NCBI GenBank assembly: GCA_002101905.1
Contig: LQPU01000001.1
Coordinates: 124,001-188,000, forward strand
From: Mycobacterium shimoidei
GTDB taxonomy: Bacteria; Actinomycetota; Actinomycetes; Mycobacteriales; Mycobacteriaceae
Length of the DNA: 64,000 bases
Direction of reading: 5' to 3'
In this document: positions 25,502 through 33,683 of the stretch, one piece after another
Numbering within the stretch: position 1 is the stretch's first letter
Layout of the letters: the number at the start of each line of letters is the position of its first letter
Notes under the pieces: generated by a model
The model's input: only the letters and a program-made list of their open reading frames with translations
Told to the model about the DNA's origin: nothing
The model's database searches: none
Translations under genes and position numbers: made by a program

Positions 25502-25565
25502 GCACGAACGGGCGGAAATTGTCGGCACGCACGGCGTGTCGCCGTACAGACACGCCCGCTCGCGG
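25502..25565 (-). repeat. 64-bp palindromic interspersed repeat, copy C (inverted)
   Basis: The same element on the minus strand: ccgcgagcgggcgtgtctgt reads from 25565 downward, one base differs in the inner loop, and the far arm has two changes (gcacgaacgggcg at 25502-25514). Length is again exactly 64. It sits six bases after the AbiEi/DUF559-like gene, between it and a convergent gene, followed on the plus strand by a run of eight A. Confidence 0.83.
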
Positions 25566-25577
25566 CAAAAAAAAGAA

Positions 25578-26066
25578 TTACTCGCCGTGGCCGGGGCCGA
25601 TGTTGCGGGCGGGGCGGGTTCGCAGGTCATGCACGTATTCCGGTGGCGCCCCGGCGATTTCGGCGGCATCAGCCATCACACCCAGATAGTGGGCGGACGG
25701 CAGCCCGCCTTCCCAGGCGTCGACGACGTACAACCAGGCCAGCACCGGCTCGGGGGCAGCGTCCGGAGAAAACCCGGTCAACCGCTCCACACGGCATCGG
25801 ATCTTCTTGTGGATGCCGAGCTCGGACCCCTCCCATTGGTCGAGATTGCGCTCGTCGGCCGGTGTCACGTCGTAGAGCACCACGAAGACTTTCGAGCCCG
25901 GATCCTCGACGACGGTGGCCAGCGCCCCCTCCCAGCCGATGTCCTCGCCACCGAAGGTCAGCCGCCAGCCGTGCAGCCAACCGGTTCCCGCCATCGGCGA
26001 ATGCGGCGCCCGCTTGAGCATCTGCTCCGGATGCATGTTCGACCCGTAGGCGGCATAGAGCGGCAC
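25578..26066 (-). CDS. Gamma-glutamylcyclotransferase-fold protein (Rv3304-like)
   Basis: A 162-residue protein with the motif PLYAAYGSNMHPEQM, the substrate loop of the gamma-glutamylcyclotransferase/AIG2-like fold, and the segment GGLPSAHYLGVMADAAEIAGAP near the C-terminus. The GTG at 26066 is chosen so that the protein begins directly with the YGSN strand, as usual. Relatives cyclise gamma-glutamyl amino acids or remain uncharacterised. Divergent from lpdA across 41 bases. Matches Rv3304. Confidence 0.82.
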   Translation of the reverse strand: MPLYAAYGSNMHPEQMLKRAPHSPMAGTGWLHGWRLTFGGEDIGWEGALATVVEDPGSKVFVVLYDVTPADERNLDQWEGSELGIHKKIRCRVERLTGFSPDAAPEPVLAWLYVVDAWEGGLPSAHYLGVMADAAEIAGAPPEYVHDLRTRPARNIGPGHGE

Positions 26067-26107
26067 GGTCCAAAAGCTTAGACGGCGCGCCACGCTAGGT
26101 TAGGGAT

Positions 26108-27514
26108 GTGACGAGCCGCATCGTGATCGTCGGCGGAGGGCCGGCCGGTTATGAGGCGGCGCTGGTGGCCGCCACACGCGATGCCCAGGTCACTGTGGTC
26201 GACTCCGACGGCATCGGCGGTGCGGCGGTCTTGGCCGACTGTGTTCCGTCGAAGACCTTCATCGCCTCCACCGGGCTGCGCACCGAGCTACGCCGCGCCA
26301 GCCGGCTGGGCTTCGACATCGACATCGACGACGCCAAGATCTCGCTGCCGGAAATCCACCGGCGGGTCAAGACGCTGGCCGCTGCCCAGTCCGCAGACAT
26401 CGCCACCCAGCTGCGCAGCGTGGGTGTCGAGGTCATCGCCGGGAAAGGCGAACTGGTCGACGCGCGCCCCGGGCTGGCCCAGCACTGTGTCAGGGTGACC
26501 GCCGACGACGGCAGCACCAGCGAGCTCGACGCCGACGTGGTGCTGATCGCCACCGGCGCCAGCCCCCGGATCCTGCCGTCGGCGCAGCCGGACGACGAGC
26601 GCATCCTGACCTGGCGCCAGCTCTACGACCTCGATTCGCTGCCCGACCATCTCATCGTGGTCGGCTCCGGTGTCACCGGTGCCGAATTCGTCAGCGCCTA
26701 CACCGAACTCGGCGTGGACGTGACCGTGGTGGCCAGCCGCGACCGGGTGTTGCCCTATGAAGATGCCGACGCCGCTGCGGTGCTGGAGGAGTCTTTTGCC
26801 GAGCGCGGCGTCAAGCTGGTCAAGAACGCACGCGCGGCCTCGGTGACCCGCGTCGACGGCGGGGTCGTCGTCACGATGACCGACGGGCGAACTGTCGAGG
26901 GCAGCCATGCCCTGATGACGATCGGGTCGACGCCCAACACCGAAGGCCTGGGCCTCGAGCGCGTCGGGATCCAACTCGGGCCCGGCAACTACCTGAGGGT
27001 CGACCGGGTGTCGCGCACGTCGGTGCCCGGGATCTACGCCGCAGGGGATTGCACCGGTCTGCTGCCGCTGGCGTCGGTGGCCGCGATGCAGGGCCGGATC
27101 GCGATGTATCACGCCTTGGGCGAGGCGGTGACGCCGATTCGGCTGCGCACGGTGGCGGCGGCCGTGTTCACCCGGCCGGAGATCGCGGCGGTCGGTGTCC
27201 CGCAATCGGCCATCGACGACGGATCGGTGCCGGCCCGGACCATCATGTTGCCGTTGAGAACCAACGCGCGGGCCAAGATGTCGGAGCTGCGGCAGGGCTT
27301 CGTGAAGCTGTTCTGCCGGCAGGCCACCGGCGTGGTGATCGGCGGTGTCGTGGTGGCGCCGATCGCCTCCGAGCTGATCATGCCGATCGCGGTGGCGGTG
27401 CAGAACCGGCTCACGGTCAATCAGCTGGCGCGAACGCTGGTCGTTTATCCGTCGCTGTCGGGCTCGATCACCGAGGCGGCCCGCCGGCTGATGGCACACG
27501 ATGATCTTGATTGA
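26108..27514 (+). CDS. lpdA: NAD(P)H quinone reductase LpdA
   Basis: A 468-residue flavoprotein of the pyridine nucleotide-disulfide reductase class. It has the FAD motif IVGGGPAGYEAALVA, the NAD(P) motif VVGSGVTGAEFVSAY and the dimerisation domain. The usual redox pair CxxxxC is broken: the region reads GGAAVLADCVPSK, keeping one cysteine. The C-terminal His-Glu dyad region is also altered. This is as in M. tuberculosis LpdA (Rv3303c), which reduces quinones rather than lipoamide. GTG start. It precedes glpD2 by 53 bases, probably in one operon. Confidence 0.9.
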   Translation: MTSRIVIVGGGPAGYEAALVAATRDAQVTVVDSDGIGGAAVLADCVPSKTFIASTGLRTELRRASRLGFDIDIDDAKISLPEIHRRVKTLAAAQSADIATQLRSVGVEVIAGKGELVDARPGLAQHCVRVTADDGSTSELDADVVLIATGASPRILPSAQPDDERILTWRQLYDLDSLPDHLIVVGSGVTGAEFVSAYTELGVDVTVVASRDRVLPYEDADAAAVLEESFAERGVKLVKNARAASVTRVDGGVVVTMTDGRTVEGSHALMTIGSTPNTEGLGLERVGIQLGPGNYLRVDRVSRTSVPGIYAAGDCTGLLPLASVAAMQGRIAMYHALGEAVTPIRLRTVAAAVFTRPEIAAVGVPQSAIDDGSVPARTIMLPLRTNARAKMSELRQGFVKLFCRQATGVVIGGVVVAPIASELIMPIAVAVQNRLTVNQLARTLVVYPSLSGSITEAARRLMAHDDLD

Positions 27515-27567
27515 CGGCCGGTAGCCTAAGGCCAGCGCCTACCGACCGATAACAGGAGTCCTGTGCC

Positions 27568-29301
27568 GTGAGCGAACAGTTCTGGCCGGCCTCTGCGTTG
27601 GGGCCGCAGCAGCGCAGGGCTGCCTGGGAGCGACTCGGCGCCGAGCAATTCGACGTGGTGGTCATCGGCGGTGGCGTGGTGGGCTCCGGGTGCGCGCTGG
27701 ACGCGGCCACCCGCGGGTTGAAGGTCGCGATGGTCGAAGCGCGCGACTACGCCTCCGGCACGTCGAGCCGCTCGTCGAAGATGTTCCACGGCGGGCTGCG
27801 TTACCTCGAGCAGCTGGAATTCGGGCTGGTGCGCGAGGCGCTGTACGAGCGGGAACTGTCTTTGACGACGTTGGCCCCGCATCTGGTCAAGCCGCTGCCG
27901 TTCTTGTTCCCACTGACCAAGCGGTGGTGGGAGCGCCCCTACGTTGCCGCGGGCATTTTCCTCTACGACCAGCTTGGCGGCGCGAAATCTGTTCCCGCGC
28001 AAAAGCATTTGACCCGCGCAGGTGCGCTTCGGCTGTGTCCGGGTCTCAAGCGCAGCTCGCTGATCGGCGGTATCCGCTACTACGACACCGTCGTCGACGA
28101 CGCCCGCCACACCATGACCGTCGCGCGTACGGCCGCCCATTACGGAGCGGTGGTGCGCTCGTCGACCCAGGTGGTGTCGTTGCTGCGCGAAGGTGACCGG
28201 GTGACCGGGGTGCGGGTGCGCGACTCCGAGGACGGCTCGGTGACCGAGGTCCGTGGCCACGTCGTGGTCAACGCGACGGGTGTGTGGACCGACGAGATCC
28301 AGGCATTGTCCAAGCAACGCGGACGTTTTCAGGTGCGTGCTTCCAAAGGCGTGCACATCGTGGTGCCGCGGGACCGCATCGTCAGCGACGTGGCCATCAT
28401 CTTGCGCACCGAGCGGTCGGTGATGTTCGTGATCCCGTGGGGCAATCACTGGATCATCGGGACGACCGACACCCAGTGGGATCTGGACTTGGCTCACCCG
28501 GCGGCGACCAAGGCCGACATCGACTACATCCTGGGCACCGTCAACACCGTGCTGGCCACCCCGTTGACGCACGCCGACATCGACGGGGTTTATGCCGGGC
28601 TGCGCCCGCTGCTGGCCGGCGAGAGCGACGACACCTCCAAGCTGTCCCGTGAGCACGCCGTGGCGGTACCCGCGCCCGGGTTGGTCGCCATCGCCGGCGG
28701 CAAGTACACCACCTACCGGGTGATGGCTTCCGACGCCATCGACGCTGCCGCGCAATACATTCCGGCCCGCGTCGCGCCGTCGATCACCGAGAAGGTGCGC
28801 CTGCTCGGCGCCGACGGCTACTTCGCGCTGATCAACCAGGTGGAACACGTCGGCGCGGAGCGAAATCTGCACCCCTACCGGGTGCGTCACCTGCTAGACC
28901 GGTACGGGTCGTTGATCAGCGAGGTGCTGGCGCTGGCCGCCGACCGACCGGATCTGCTGAACCCCATCGCGGAGGCACCGGTGTATCTGCGGGTGGAGGC
29001 CGCCTACGCGGCCGCCGCCGAGGGTGCGTTGCACCTGGAGGACATCCTGGCCCGCCGGATGCGTATCTCGATCGAGTATCCGCACCGGGGCGTCGACTGT
29101 GCCCGCGAGGTGGCCGACATCGTCGCGCCGATCCTGGGATGGACCGACGCCGACATCGATCGCGAGGTCGAGACCTACACCGCCCGGGTGCACGCCGAGG
29201 TGCAGTCGCAGGCGCAGCCCGACGATGAATCCGCGGATGCGCTGCGGGCCAGCGCCCCTGAGGCACGCGCCGAAATTCTGGAGCCAGTGCCGCTTAATTG
29301 A
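27568..29301 (+). CDS. glpD2: Glycerol-3-phosphate dehydrogenase GlpD2
   Basis: A 577-residue FAD-dependent enzyme oxidising sn-glycerol 3-phosphate to dihydroxyacetone phosphate with electrons going to the quinone pool. The FAD site VVVIGGGVVGSGCALDAATRG, the family motif SSRSSKMFHGGLRYLEQ and the region IAGGKYTTYRVMA are intact; the C-terminal domain (AEGALHLEDILARRMRIS) is complete. GTG at 27568 is used, with AGGAG upstream; a GTG at 27563 is out of this frame. Membrane-associated by family. Matches Rv3302c. Confidence 0.94.
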   Translation: MSEQFWPASALGPQQRRAAWERLGAEQFDVVVIGGGVVGSGCALDAATRGLKVAMVEARDYASGTSSRSSKMFHGGLRYLEQLEFGLVREALYERELSLTTLAPHLVKPLPFLFPLTKRWWERPYVAAGIFLYDQLGGAKSVPAQKHLTRAGALRLCPGLKRSSLIGGIRYYDTVVDDARHTMTVARTAAHYGAVVRSSTQVVSLLREGDRVTGVRVRDSEDGSVTEVRGHVVVNATGVWTDEIQALSKQRGRFQVRASKGVHIVVPRDRIVSDVAIILRTERSVMFVIPWGNHWIIGTTDTQWDLDLAHPAATKADIDYILGTVNTVLATPLTHADIDGVYAGLRPLLAGESDDTSKLSREHAVAVPAPGLVAIAGGKYTTYRVMASDAIDAAAQYIPARVAPSITEKVRLLGADGYFALINQVEHVGAERNLHPYRVRHLLDRYGSLISEVLALAADRPDLLNPIAEAPVYLRVEAAYAAAAEGALHLEDILARRMRISIEYPHRGVDCAREVADIVAPILGWTDADIDREVETYTARVHAEVQSQAQPDDESADALRASAPEARAEILEPVPLN

Positions 29302-29518
29302 CGTTCGGTCCGCGACCAGCAAATCTTTTCGGATGGCGGCCGGCGTCGCGTACCGCTCTCAGCGGATACTCAGGCTTTGTGTGGTTAAATCCGGCTGATC
29401 GGTAGCTGAATCGATTCTGACGGGTGTACCTGGGTCTATTGACAGCAAACGATGTCAGGATCAATACCTCGTGCAGCTGCTACTTCTCGGTAACATTCGA
29501 CATGTGGACAAGAAGTAC

Positions 29519-29547
29519 TTGACACGCGAATAACAGCATTCTAGGTT
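29519..29547 (+). promoter_or_regulatory. SigA-type promoter of the secreted Leu/Asp-rich protein gene
   Basis: TTGACA at 29519-29524, 17-base spacer, TAGGTT at 29542-29547, 52 bases before the ATG at 29600. The -35 is a perfect match and the -10 fits the mycobacterial TANNNT form. The surrounding 29302-29599 stretch is an otherwise gene-free, relatively AT-rich leader region; a second TTGACA at 29439-29444 lacks a good -10. Confidence 0.65.
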
Positions 29548-29599
29548 GCGACTAGCTGAGAGACCCTCAGGTAATTTTCAGTCGAGAAAGGTGCTGAAT

Positions 29600-30667
29600 A
29601 TGTCTGTTCGGTCGGGAGGACGGCATCGCCGGCAAAGCAGGTCTGCCAAGTTGACCACTTGCGATCGCAGCGTCTTCGCTGCGGCGGTATCGACACGCCA
29701 ACCACACCCGCAGCTGGCGATGAAGGCCGGTGCGGTCGCCGCCGGTACGGTCATGGCCGGCGCCGCATTCCTCGGGGCGGCTCCGGCGGGCCCGACCGCT
29801 TCTGCGGGGCTTGTCGATCACGTGCAGCGTGACGTCGCGTTGGCGGCAGCCCCGACCTTCAACGACAGCCTCAAGGCCCTGCTGGATGCCCTGGGGATAG
29901 GCCAGCAGCAACTGAACGAGCTCATCGGTGGTCAAATGACGTTGGGCAGCCTGCTGGGCGCGCTGCCGGGCGACCTCGACACCTCGTCGCAGCTGCGCGA
30001 GCTGCTGGCCGAACTCAACCCGACTGACACCACCCTGGACCAGATCTCTGGTGGCCTCCTCAGCGAGGATGTCGGCGCCTTGCTGAGCACCATGTACATC
30101 GGCAACGACCCGGTGAGCAGTCTCGACATCGACGACCTGGCGGCAGCCCTGCTGGGCGCAGACCCCAGCAGCACATCGATACTCGACTTGTTCGACGCGT
30201 TCGGCCTGGGGGAGTTCTCGGGGCTCGTCGGCGGCCTTTGCGGATTCGGCGATGTCGTCCTCGGGATCTGCCTCGACCCCCTGACTGCCGACGACGACGT
30301 GAGCGAATTGCTCAGTTCGCTGCTACAGACCGACACTTCCACGACGACGCTGGGCGACTACCTGGACAACACCGACATCACTATCGGCGGCATCACCATC
30401 GCGCTCAGCGACGCGGAAATCGGGCAACTGTTGGGCATCCCGGACGTCAACGTGCCCTGGGACGACTTCCTGAGCAACATTTCGACCACTGGGCCACTCG
30501 GCACCCCCACCCCGTGGGGCGACGAGACGCTGGCCGCTGTGCTGTCCGACCTGCTGCCGCACGGCAGCACACTAACGGTGGGCGACGCCACCGCGGTGGC
30601 AGACTACCTGCTGGCCCTCGACCCGGCGTTCTTCGGTCTGACCCTGGACGACCTGCTCGGCCTGTAG
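29600..30667 (+). CDS. Secreted Leu/Asp-rich protein of unknown function
   Basis: A 355-residue protein. After a basic start (RSGGRHRRQSRSAK) comes a hydrophobic segment near residues 42-65 (AGAVAAGTVMAGAAFLGAAP) that acts as signal peptide, a long one as often seen in mycobacteria. The mature part is acidic and built of loose repeats of the form TLxDLLxxLG or LGxLLGxLPGD (for example MTLGSLLGALPGDLD, TLGDYLDNTDITIGG, LTLDDLLGL), which suggests a repetitive surface or fibrous protein. No enzyme motif is seen. The ATG at 29600 has GAAAGG upstream and a strong promoter. It takes the place where M. tuberculosis has phoY1, between glpD2 and the Rv3300c homologue. Confidence 0.72.
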   Translation: MSVRSGGRHRRQSRSAKLTTCDRSVFAAAVSTRQPHPQLAMKAGAVAAGTVMAGAAFLGAAPAGPTASAGLVDHVQRDVALAAAPTFNDSLKALLDALGIGQQQLNELIGGQMTLGSLLGALPGDLDTSSQLRELLAELNPTDTTLDQISGGLLSEDVGALLSTMYIGNDPVSSLDIDDLAAALLGADPSSTSILDLFDAFGLGEFSGLVGGLCGFGDVVLGICLDPLTADDDVSELLSSLLQTDTSTTTLGDYLDNTDITIGGITIALSDAEIGQLLGIPDVNVPWDDFLSNISTTGPLGTPTPWGDETLAAVLSDLLPHGSTLTVGDATAVADYLLALDPAFFGLTLDDLLGL

Positions 30668-30693
30668 AGCCCGCGCCGTGTAAGGCTTAACGG

Positions 30694-31566
30694 GTGGGAG
30701 TTCCGCCGTTGCCGGTCCGCGACGGACTGGGGCCCGCCCGGGTGCGGCTGCGCGGCGGGCCGGTGATCGACGAGTTGGGCACCCGGTTCGGCGAGCAAGC
30801 CCGGGCGAAAGTGCTTGCTGGCGAGGTGGTTTGCGCCGACGGTTCGGTTGTCGACGAGACGACGGCGCTGCCGCCCGGCGCGTGTGTCTACCTGTACCGC
30901 GAGCTGCGCGACGAAGTCCCGGTGCCGTTCGACATCCCGGTGCTTCATCGTGACGACGACATTGTCGTCGTCGACAAGCCGCACTTTGTGGCTACCATGC
31001 CGCGCGGTCGGCATGTCGCGCAGAGCGCCCTGGTGCGGCTGCGGCGCGAGCTGGATCTGCCGGAGCTGAGCCCGGCGCATCGGCTCGACCGGCTCACCGC
31101 TGGGGTGTTGCTGTTCACCACCCGCCGTGAGCTTCGTGGGCGCTATCAGACCCTGTTCACCCGCGGCGCCGTGCACAAGACGTACCTGGCTCGCGCCGCG
31201 GTAAACCCGGATATCCCGTTTCCGCAGGTGCTGCGCAGTCGAATCATCAAGCGCCGGGGCAATTTACAGGCTCGCGAAGAGCCGGGTGAGCCGAACGCCG
31301 AGACACTCGTCGAGCTGATCGCGCCGGGTGGGTTGTACCGGCTGACGCCGCGGACCGGTCGGACCCACCAGTTGCGGGTACACATGGCGGCCCTGGGCTT
31401 GCCGATTTACGGAGATCCGTTGTACCCGAAGGTGGTCGAGGTGGCACCAGATGATTTCAGCTCACCACTGCAGTTGCTGGCGCACACGCTGGAATTCGAT
31501 GATCCGATCAGCGGAGTCCGCAGACAATTCGTCAGCCGGTACCGGCCCGGCTGGTGTCAATGCTGA
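30694..31566 (+). CDS. RluA-family pseudouridine synthase (Rv3300c-like)
   Basis: A 290-residue RNA pseudouridine synthase. The catalytic motif HRLDRLTAGVLLF holds the essential aspartate; FHRGDDD-like strands (VLHRDDDIVVVDKPHFVATMP) and the C-terminal RTGRTHQLRVHMAALGLPIYGDPLYP are the RluA hallmarks. A short N-terminal S4-like part (residues 25-75) may bind RNA. The target uridine is unknown. GTG start at 30694, 26 bases after the secreted protein gene. The psuG gene, which breaks down pseudouridine 5'-phosphate, lies 424 bases downstream on the same strand. Confidence 0.9.
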   Translation: MGVPPLPVRDGLGPARVRLRGGPVIDELGTRFGEQARAKVLAGEVVCADGSVVDETTALPPGACVYLYRELRDEVPVPFDIPVLHRDDDIVVVDKPHFVATMPRGRHVAQSALVRLRRELDLPELSPAHRLDRLTAGVLLFTTRRELRGRYQTLFTRGAVHKTYLARAAVNPDIPFPQVLRSRIIKRRGNLQAREEPGEPNAETLVELIAPGGLYRLTPRTGRTHQLRVHMAALGLPIYGDPLYPKVVEVAPDDFSSPLQLLAHTLEFDDPISGVRRQFVSRYRPGWCQC

Positions 31567-31578
31567 ACTTCGGACTCG

Positions 31579-31815
31579 TCAGCAGCGCTCGAGACCGCGG
31601 GCCAAAATTCGCGGCGCGGCGTCAGCGTCATTCGGTTGCGAACCCTGATCGGCCGCAACATCTTCGCTGCACTGCGCCTGCGTGCGCGCGACGGCCTGCA
31701 CGAGGCCGCGCACCGTGTCCCACACTCGCGCTGGTAGCGAACCCGTCAGCGAGCTATTGAGAGAGCCGACGACGCGCAGATTGTTAAGGCTGTCGTGGTT
31801 CTGCAGTGTTAACAC
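31579..31815 (-). CDS. Possible small protein, 78 residues (hypothetical)
   Basis: A reading frame of 78 codons beginning at GTG 31815 with GGAGG nine bases upstream, in the gap between the pseudouridine synthase gene and psuG. The product begins LTLQNHDSLNNLRVVGSLNS and continues with an amphipathic helix-like part (RVWDTVRGLVQAVARTQ) and a polar tail. Third codon positions are mostly G or C, as in neighbouring genes. The same frame stays open upstream opposite psuG, where it is only a shadow. No family is recognised. It is convergent with the synthase gene. Confidence 0.42.
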   Translation of the reverse strand: MLTLQNHDSLNNLRVVGSLNSSLTGSLPARVWDTVRGLVQAVARTQAQCSEDVAADQGSQPNDADAAPRILARGLERC

Positions 31816-31990
31816 GGCTATGTCCTCCACTAATCTGGCGAGAATCGGTCGGTGATCGGGGTCACACCAGCCAGCATCAACGGTTGGCCGGCAAGTTCTA
31901 TTCCCGAAACCGCCCCTTGGTTTCGACGAATTTCGCGCCTGCCCGTGGCCCAGCATTGGGGAGCAAGTTTCGACGACAGGAGCAAAAGCG

Positions 31991-32914
31991 ATGATACCGG
32001 CGGATGTCGACGGCGTGCTGCGCGTGGCCGACGAAGTGGGCCACGCGCTGGAGTCGGGCCGCCCTGTCGTTGCGCTGGAGACCACGCTGGTTTCGCACGG
32101 CTTCGCCCACGGGCGTGGGCTGCTCGCGGCGCAGCAGGCCGAGCAGCGAGTCCGCGCCGGCGGGGCTGTCCCCTGCACGATCGGCATCGTGGACGGGATA
32201 GTCCGGGCCGGGCTTGGCGAAGCCGAGCTTGTCCGCTTCGCCGAGGCCGGGACCCAGGCCCGCAAAGTGGGCGCCCGCGACATCGCCGCCTGTGTGGTCC
32301 AGGGTGCGCTCGGCGCCACCACCGTCGGCGGAACTTTGGCCGTGTGCCGTCTTCTCGGCATCCGGTTCATGGGCACTGGCGGGATCGGCGGCGTCCATCG
32401 CGGCTTCGCCGAAAACCTGGACATCTCCGGTGATCTGGTGCAGTTAGCGCAAACGCCGGCGATGGTGGTGTCGTCGGGCGCCAAGGCCATCCTCGACGTC
32501 AGCGCCACTGCTGAACTGCTCGAGACGCTCAGCGTGCCGGTGCTGGGCTGGCGCACCGACACGCTCCCGGTGTTTTATCGCGGCGCGGGCGGTCCGCCGG
32601 TAGCCGCTCGCCTGGACAGTGCCGCCGATGCCGCTCGAGTCGCGGCGACTCACTGGCGCTTGGCCGGCTCATCCGGGCTGCTGCTGGGGCGCGCGCCCGA
32701 CCCCGAGCTGGACATCGAACCGGTGCTCGCCGAGGCGGTGAGCCGCGTGCAGCAGGCCGGAGTGACCGGTCAGGCAGTCACGCCCGCCGTGCTGGCCTTG
32801 GTAGAGGAGCTGACGGGTGGCCGAAGCGTCGCGGTGAACCAGCAACTGATCGCTGATAACGCCGCCTTGGCGGCCGAGGTCGCCGTCGCCTATGCCGCCC
32901 GGTCAGACAAGTGA
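31991..32914 (+). CDS. psuG: Pseudouridine-5'-phosphate glycosidase
   Basis: A 307-residue enzyme splitting pseudouridine 5'-phosphate into uracil and ribose 5-phosphate. It has the family motifs VALETTLVSHGFAHG (catalytic Glu region), GTTVGGTLAVCRLLGIRFMG-type core and SSGAKAILDVSATAELLET with the Schiff-base lysine, then GIGGVHRG. ATG 31991 has CAGGAGC ten bases upstream. The usual partner kinase PsuK is not next to it. Uracil formed could be used by Upp, also in this window. Confidence 0.92.
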   Translation: MIPADVDGVLRVADEVGHALESGRPVVALETTLVSHGFAHGRGLLAAQQAEQRVRAGGAVPCTIGIVDGIVRAGLGEAELVRFAEAGTQARKVGARDIAACVVQGALGATTVGGTLAVCRLLGIRFMGTGGIGGVHRGFAENLDISGDLVQLAQTPAMVVSSGAKAILDVSATAELLETLSVPVLGWRTDTLPVFYRGAGGPPVAARLDSAADAARVAATHWRLAGSSGLLLGRAPDPELDIEPVLAEAVSRVQQAGVTGQAVTPAVLALVEELTGGRSVAVNQQLIADNAALAAEVAVAYAARSDK

Positions 32915-32929
32915 GTTACGACGTCGGAC

Positions 32930-33679
32930 TCACCGCTGGCACGACGGGCACCAGTACACCACCCGTTCACCGCTGTCGTCATGGTTGATCCGGGTGCCGC
33001 AGCGACGGCACTGTTGGCCGGCTCGCCCGTAGACCCACAGCTGGCGGCCGGTCCGGGTATCGCCGGTGGTACAGCGGTTCCAGCGGAAGCGGTTGAGCCA
33101 CAGCATGTCACGAGCGCGGGACACCAGACGCTGCGGGTTGGTGACCGCGCTGACCGGCGCGGTCGGCAGATGTCCGCTGACAAAACACAATTCATTGCAG
33201 TAGACGTTGCCGATTCCGGCCATCACTCGCTGGTCGAGCAGCGCCTCGCCGAGCGGTCGCTGCGGATCCGACATCAAGTTCGCCGCAGCCACCTGCGCAT
33301 CCCAATCGGGGTCCAGCAGATCGGGCCCCAGGTGCGCGACCACCTCGGTGTCGCGGTCGCGTTCGAGCACCTCCAGCACGCCGAGGTCGACACCGGCGAC
33401 GCGAGTTGGCCCGGCCTCCAGGATGATTCGCACCCGGTGGTCGACGCGTGTGGGGCTGACCTGCCAACTACCGTCCATCTTCATGTGCGAATGGATGCTG
33501 GCGGGGCCGACCCGAATGAACAGGTGCTTGCCCCGGCTGAGTACCTCGTCGACCACCTCGCCGCTCAGATCGACGGTGGCGAACCGCGGAACTCGAATAT
33601 CGCAGCGGGTCAGTGTCTTTCCGGCCAAGGCTTCGCGCAGCTTGGCGGCGGTGTGCCAGACGGTATCGCCTTCGGGCAT
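32930..33679 (-). CDS. nei: Endonuclease VIII-type DNA glycosylase Nei (Rv3297-like)
   Basis: A 249-residue base-excision repair glycosylase/AP lyase. After removal of Met, the N-terminus [10 protein letters not shown] gives the catalytic proline and the following glutamate. The helix-two-turn-helix [20 protein letters not shown] and a C-terminal zinc finger (CRRC...CPSC, residues about 224-248) are present. It removes oxidised pyrimidines. The ATG at 33679 is required for the catalytic Pro2. It starts four bases after lhr ends, so both are cotranscribed as a repair pair. Matches Rv3297. Confidence 0.93.
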   Translation of the reverse strand: MPEGDTVWHTAAKLREALAGKTLTRCDIRVPRFATVDLSGEVVDEVLSRGKHLFIRVGPASIHSHMKMDGSWQVSPTRVDHRVRIILEAGPTRVAGVDLGVLEVLERDRDTEVVAHLGPDLLDPDWDAQVAAANLMSDPQRPLGEALLDQRVMAGIGNVYCNELCFVSGHLPTAPVSAVTNPQRLVSRARDMLWLNRFRWNRCTTGDTRTGRQLWVYGRAGQQCRRCGTRINHDDSGERVVYWCPSCQR

Positions 33680-33683
33680 GTGC

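Noticed and set aside
25502..25577. Classic intrinsic terminator at repeat copy C
   Set aside because: On the plus strand the hairpin is followed by A, not T, and on the minus strand the T-run precedes the hairpin, so it is not a standard terminator.
31816..32562. Minus-strand frame opposite psuG continuing the 78-residue frame
   Set aside because: Ser/Thr/Pro-rich shadow of psuG; only the part before psuG has a ribosome binding site.
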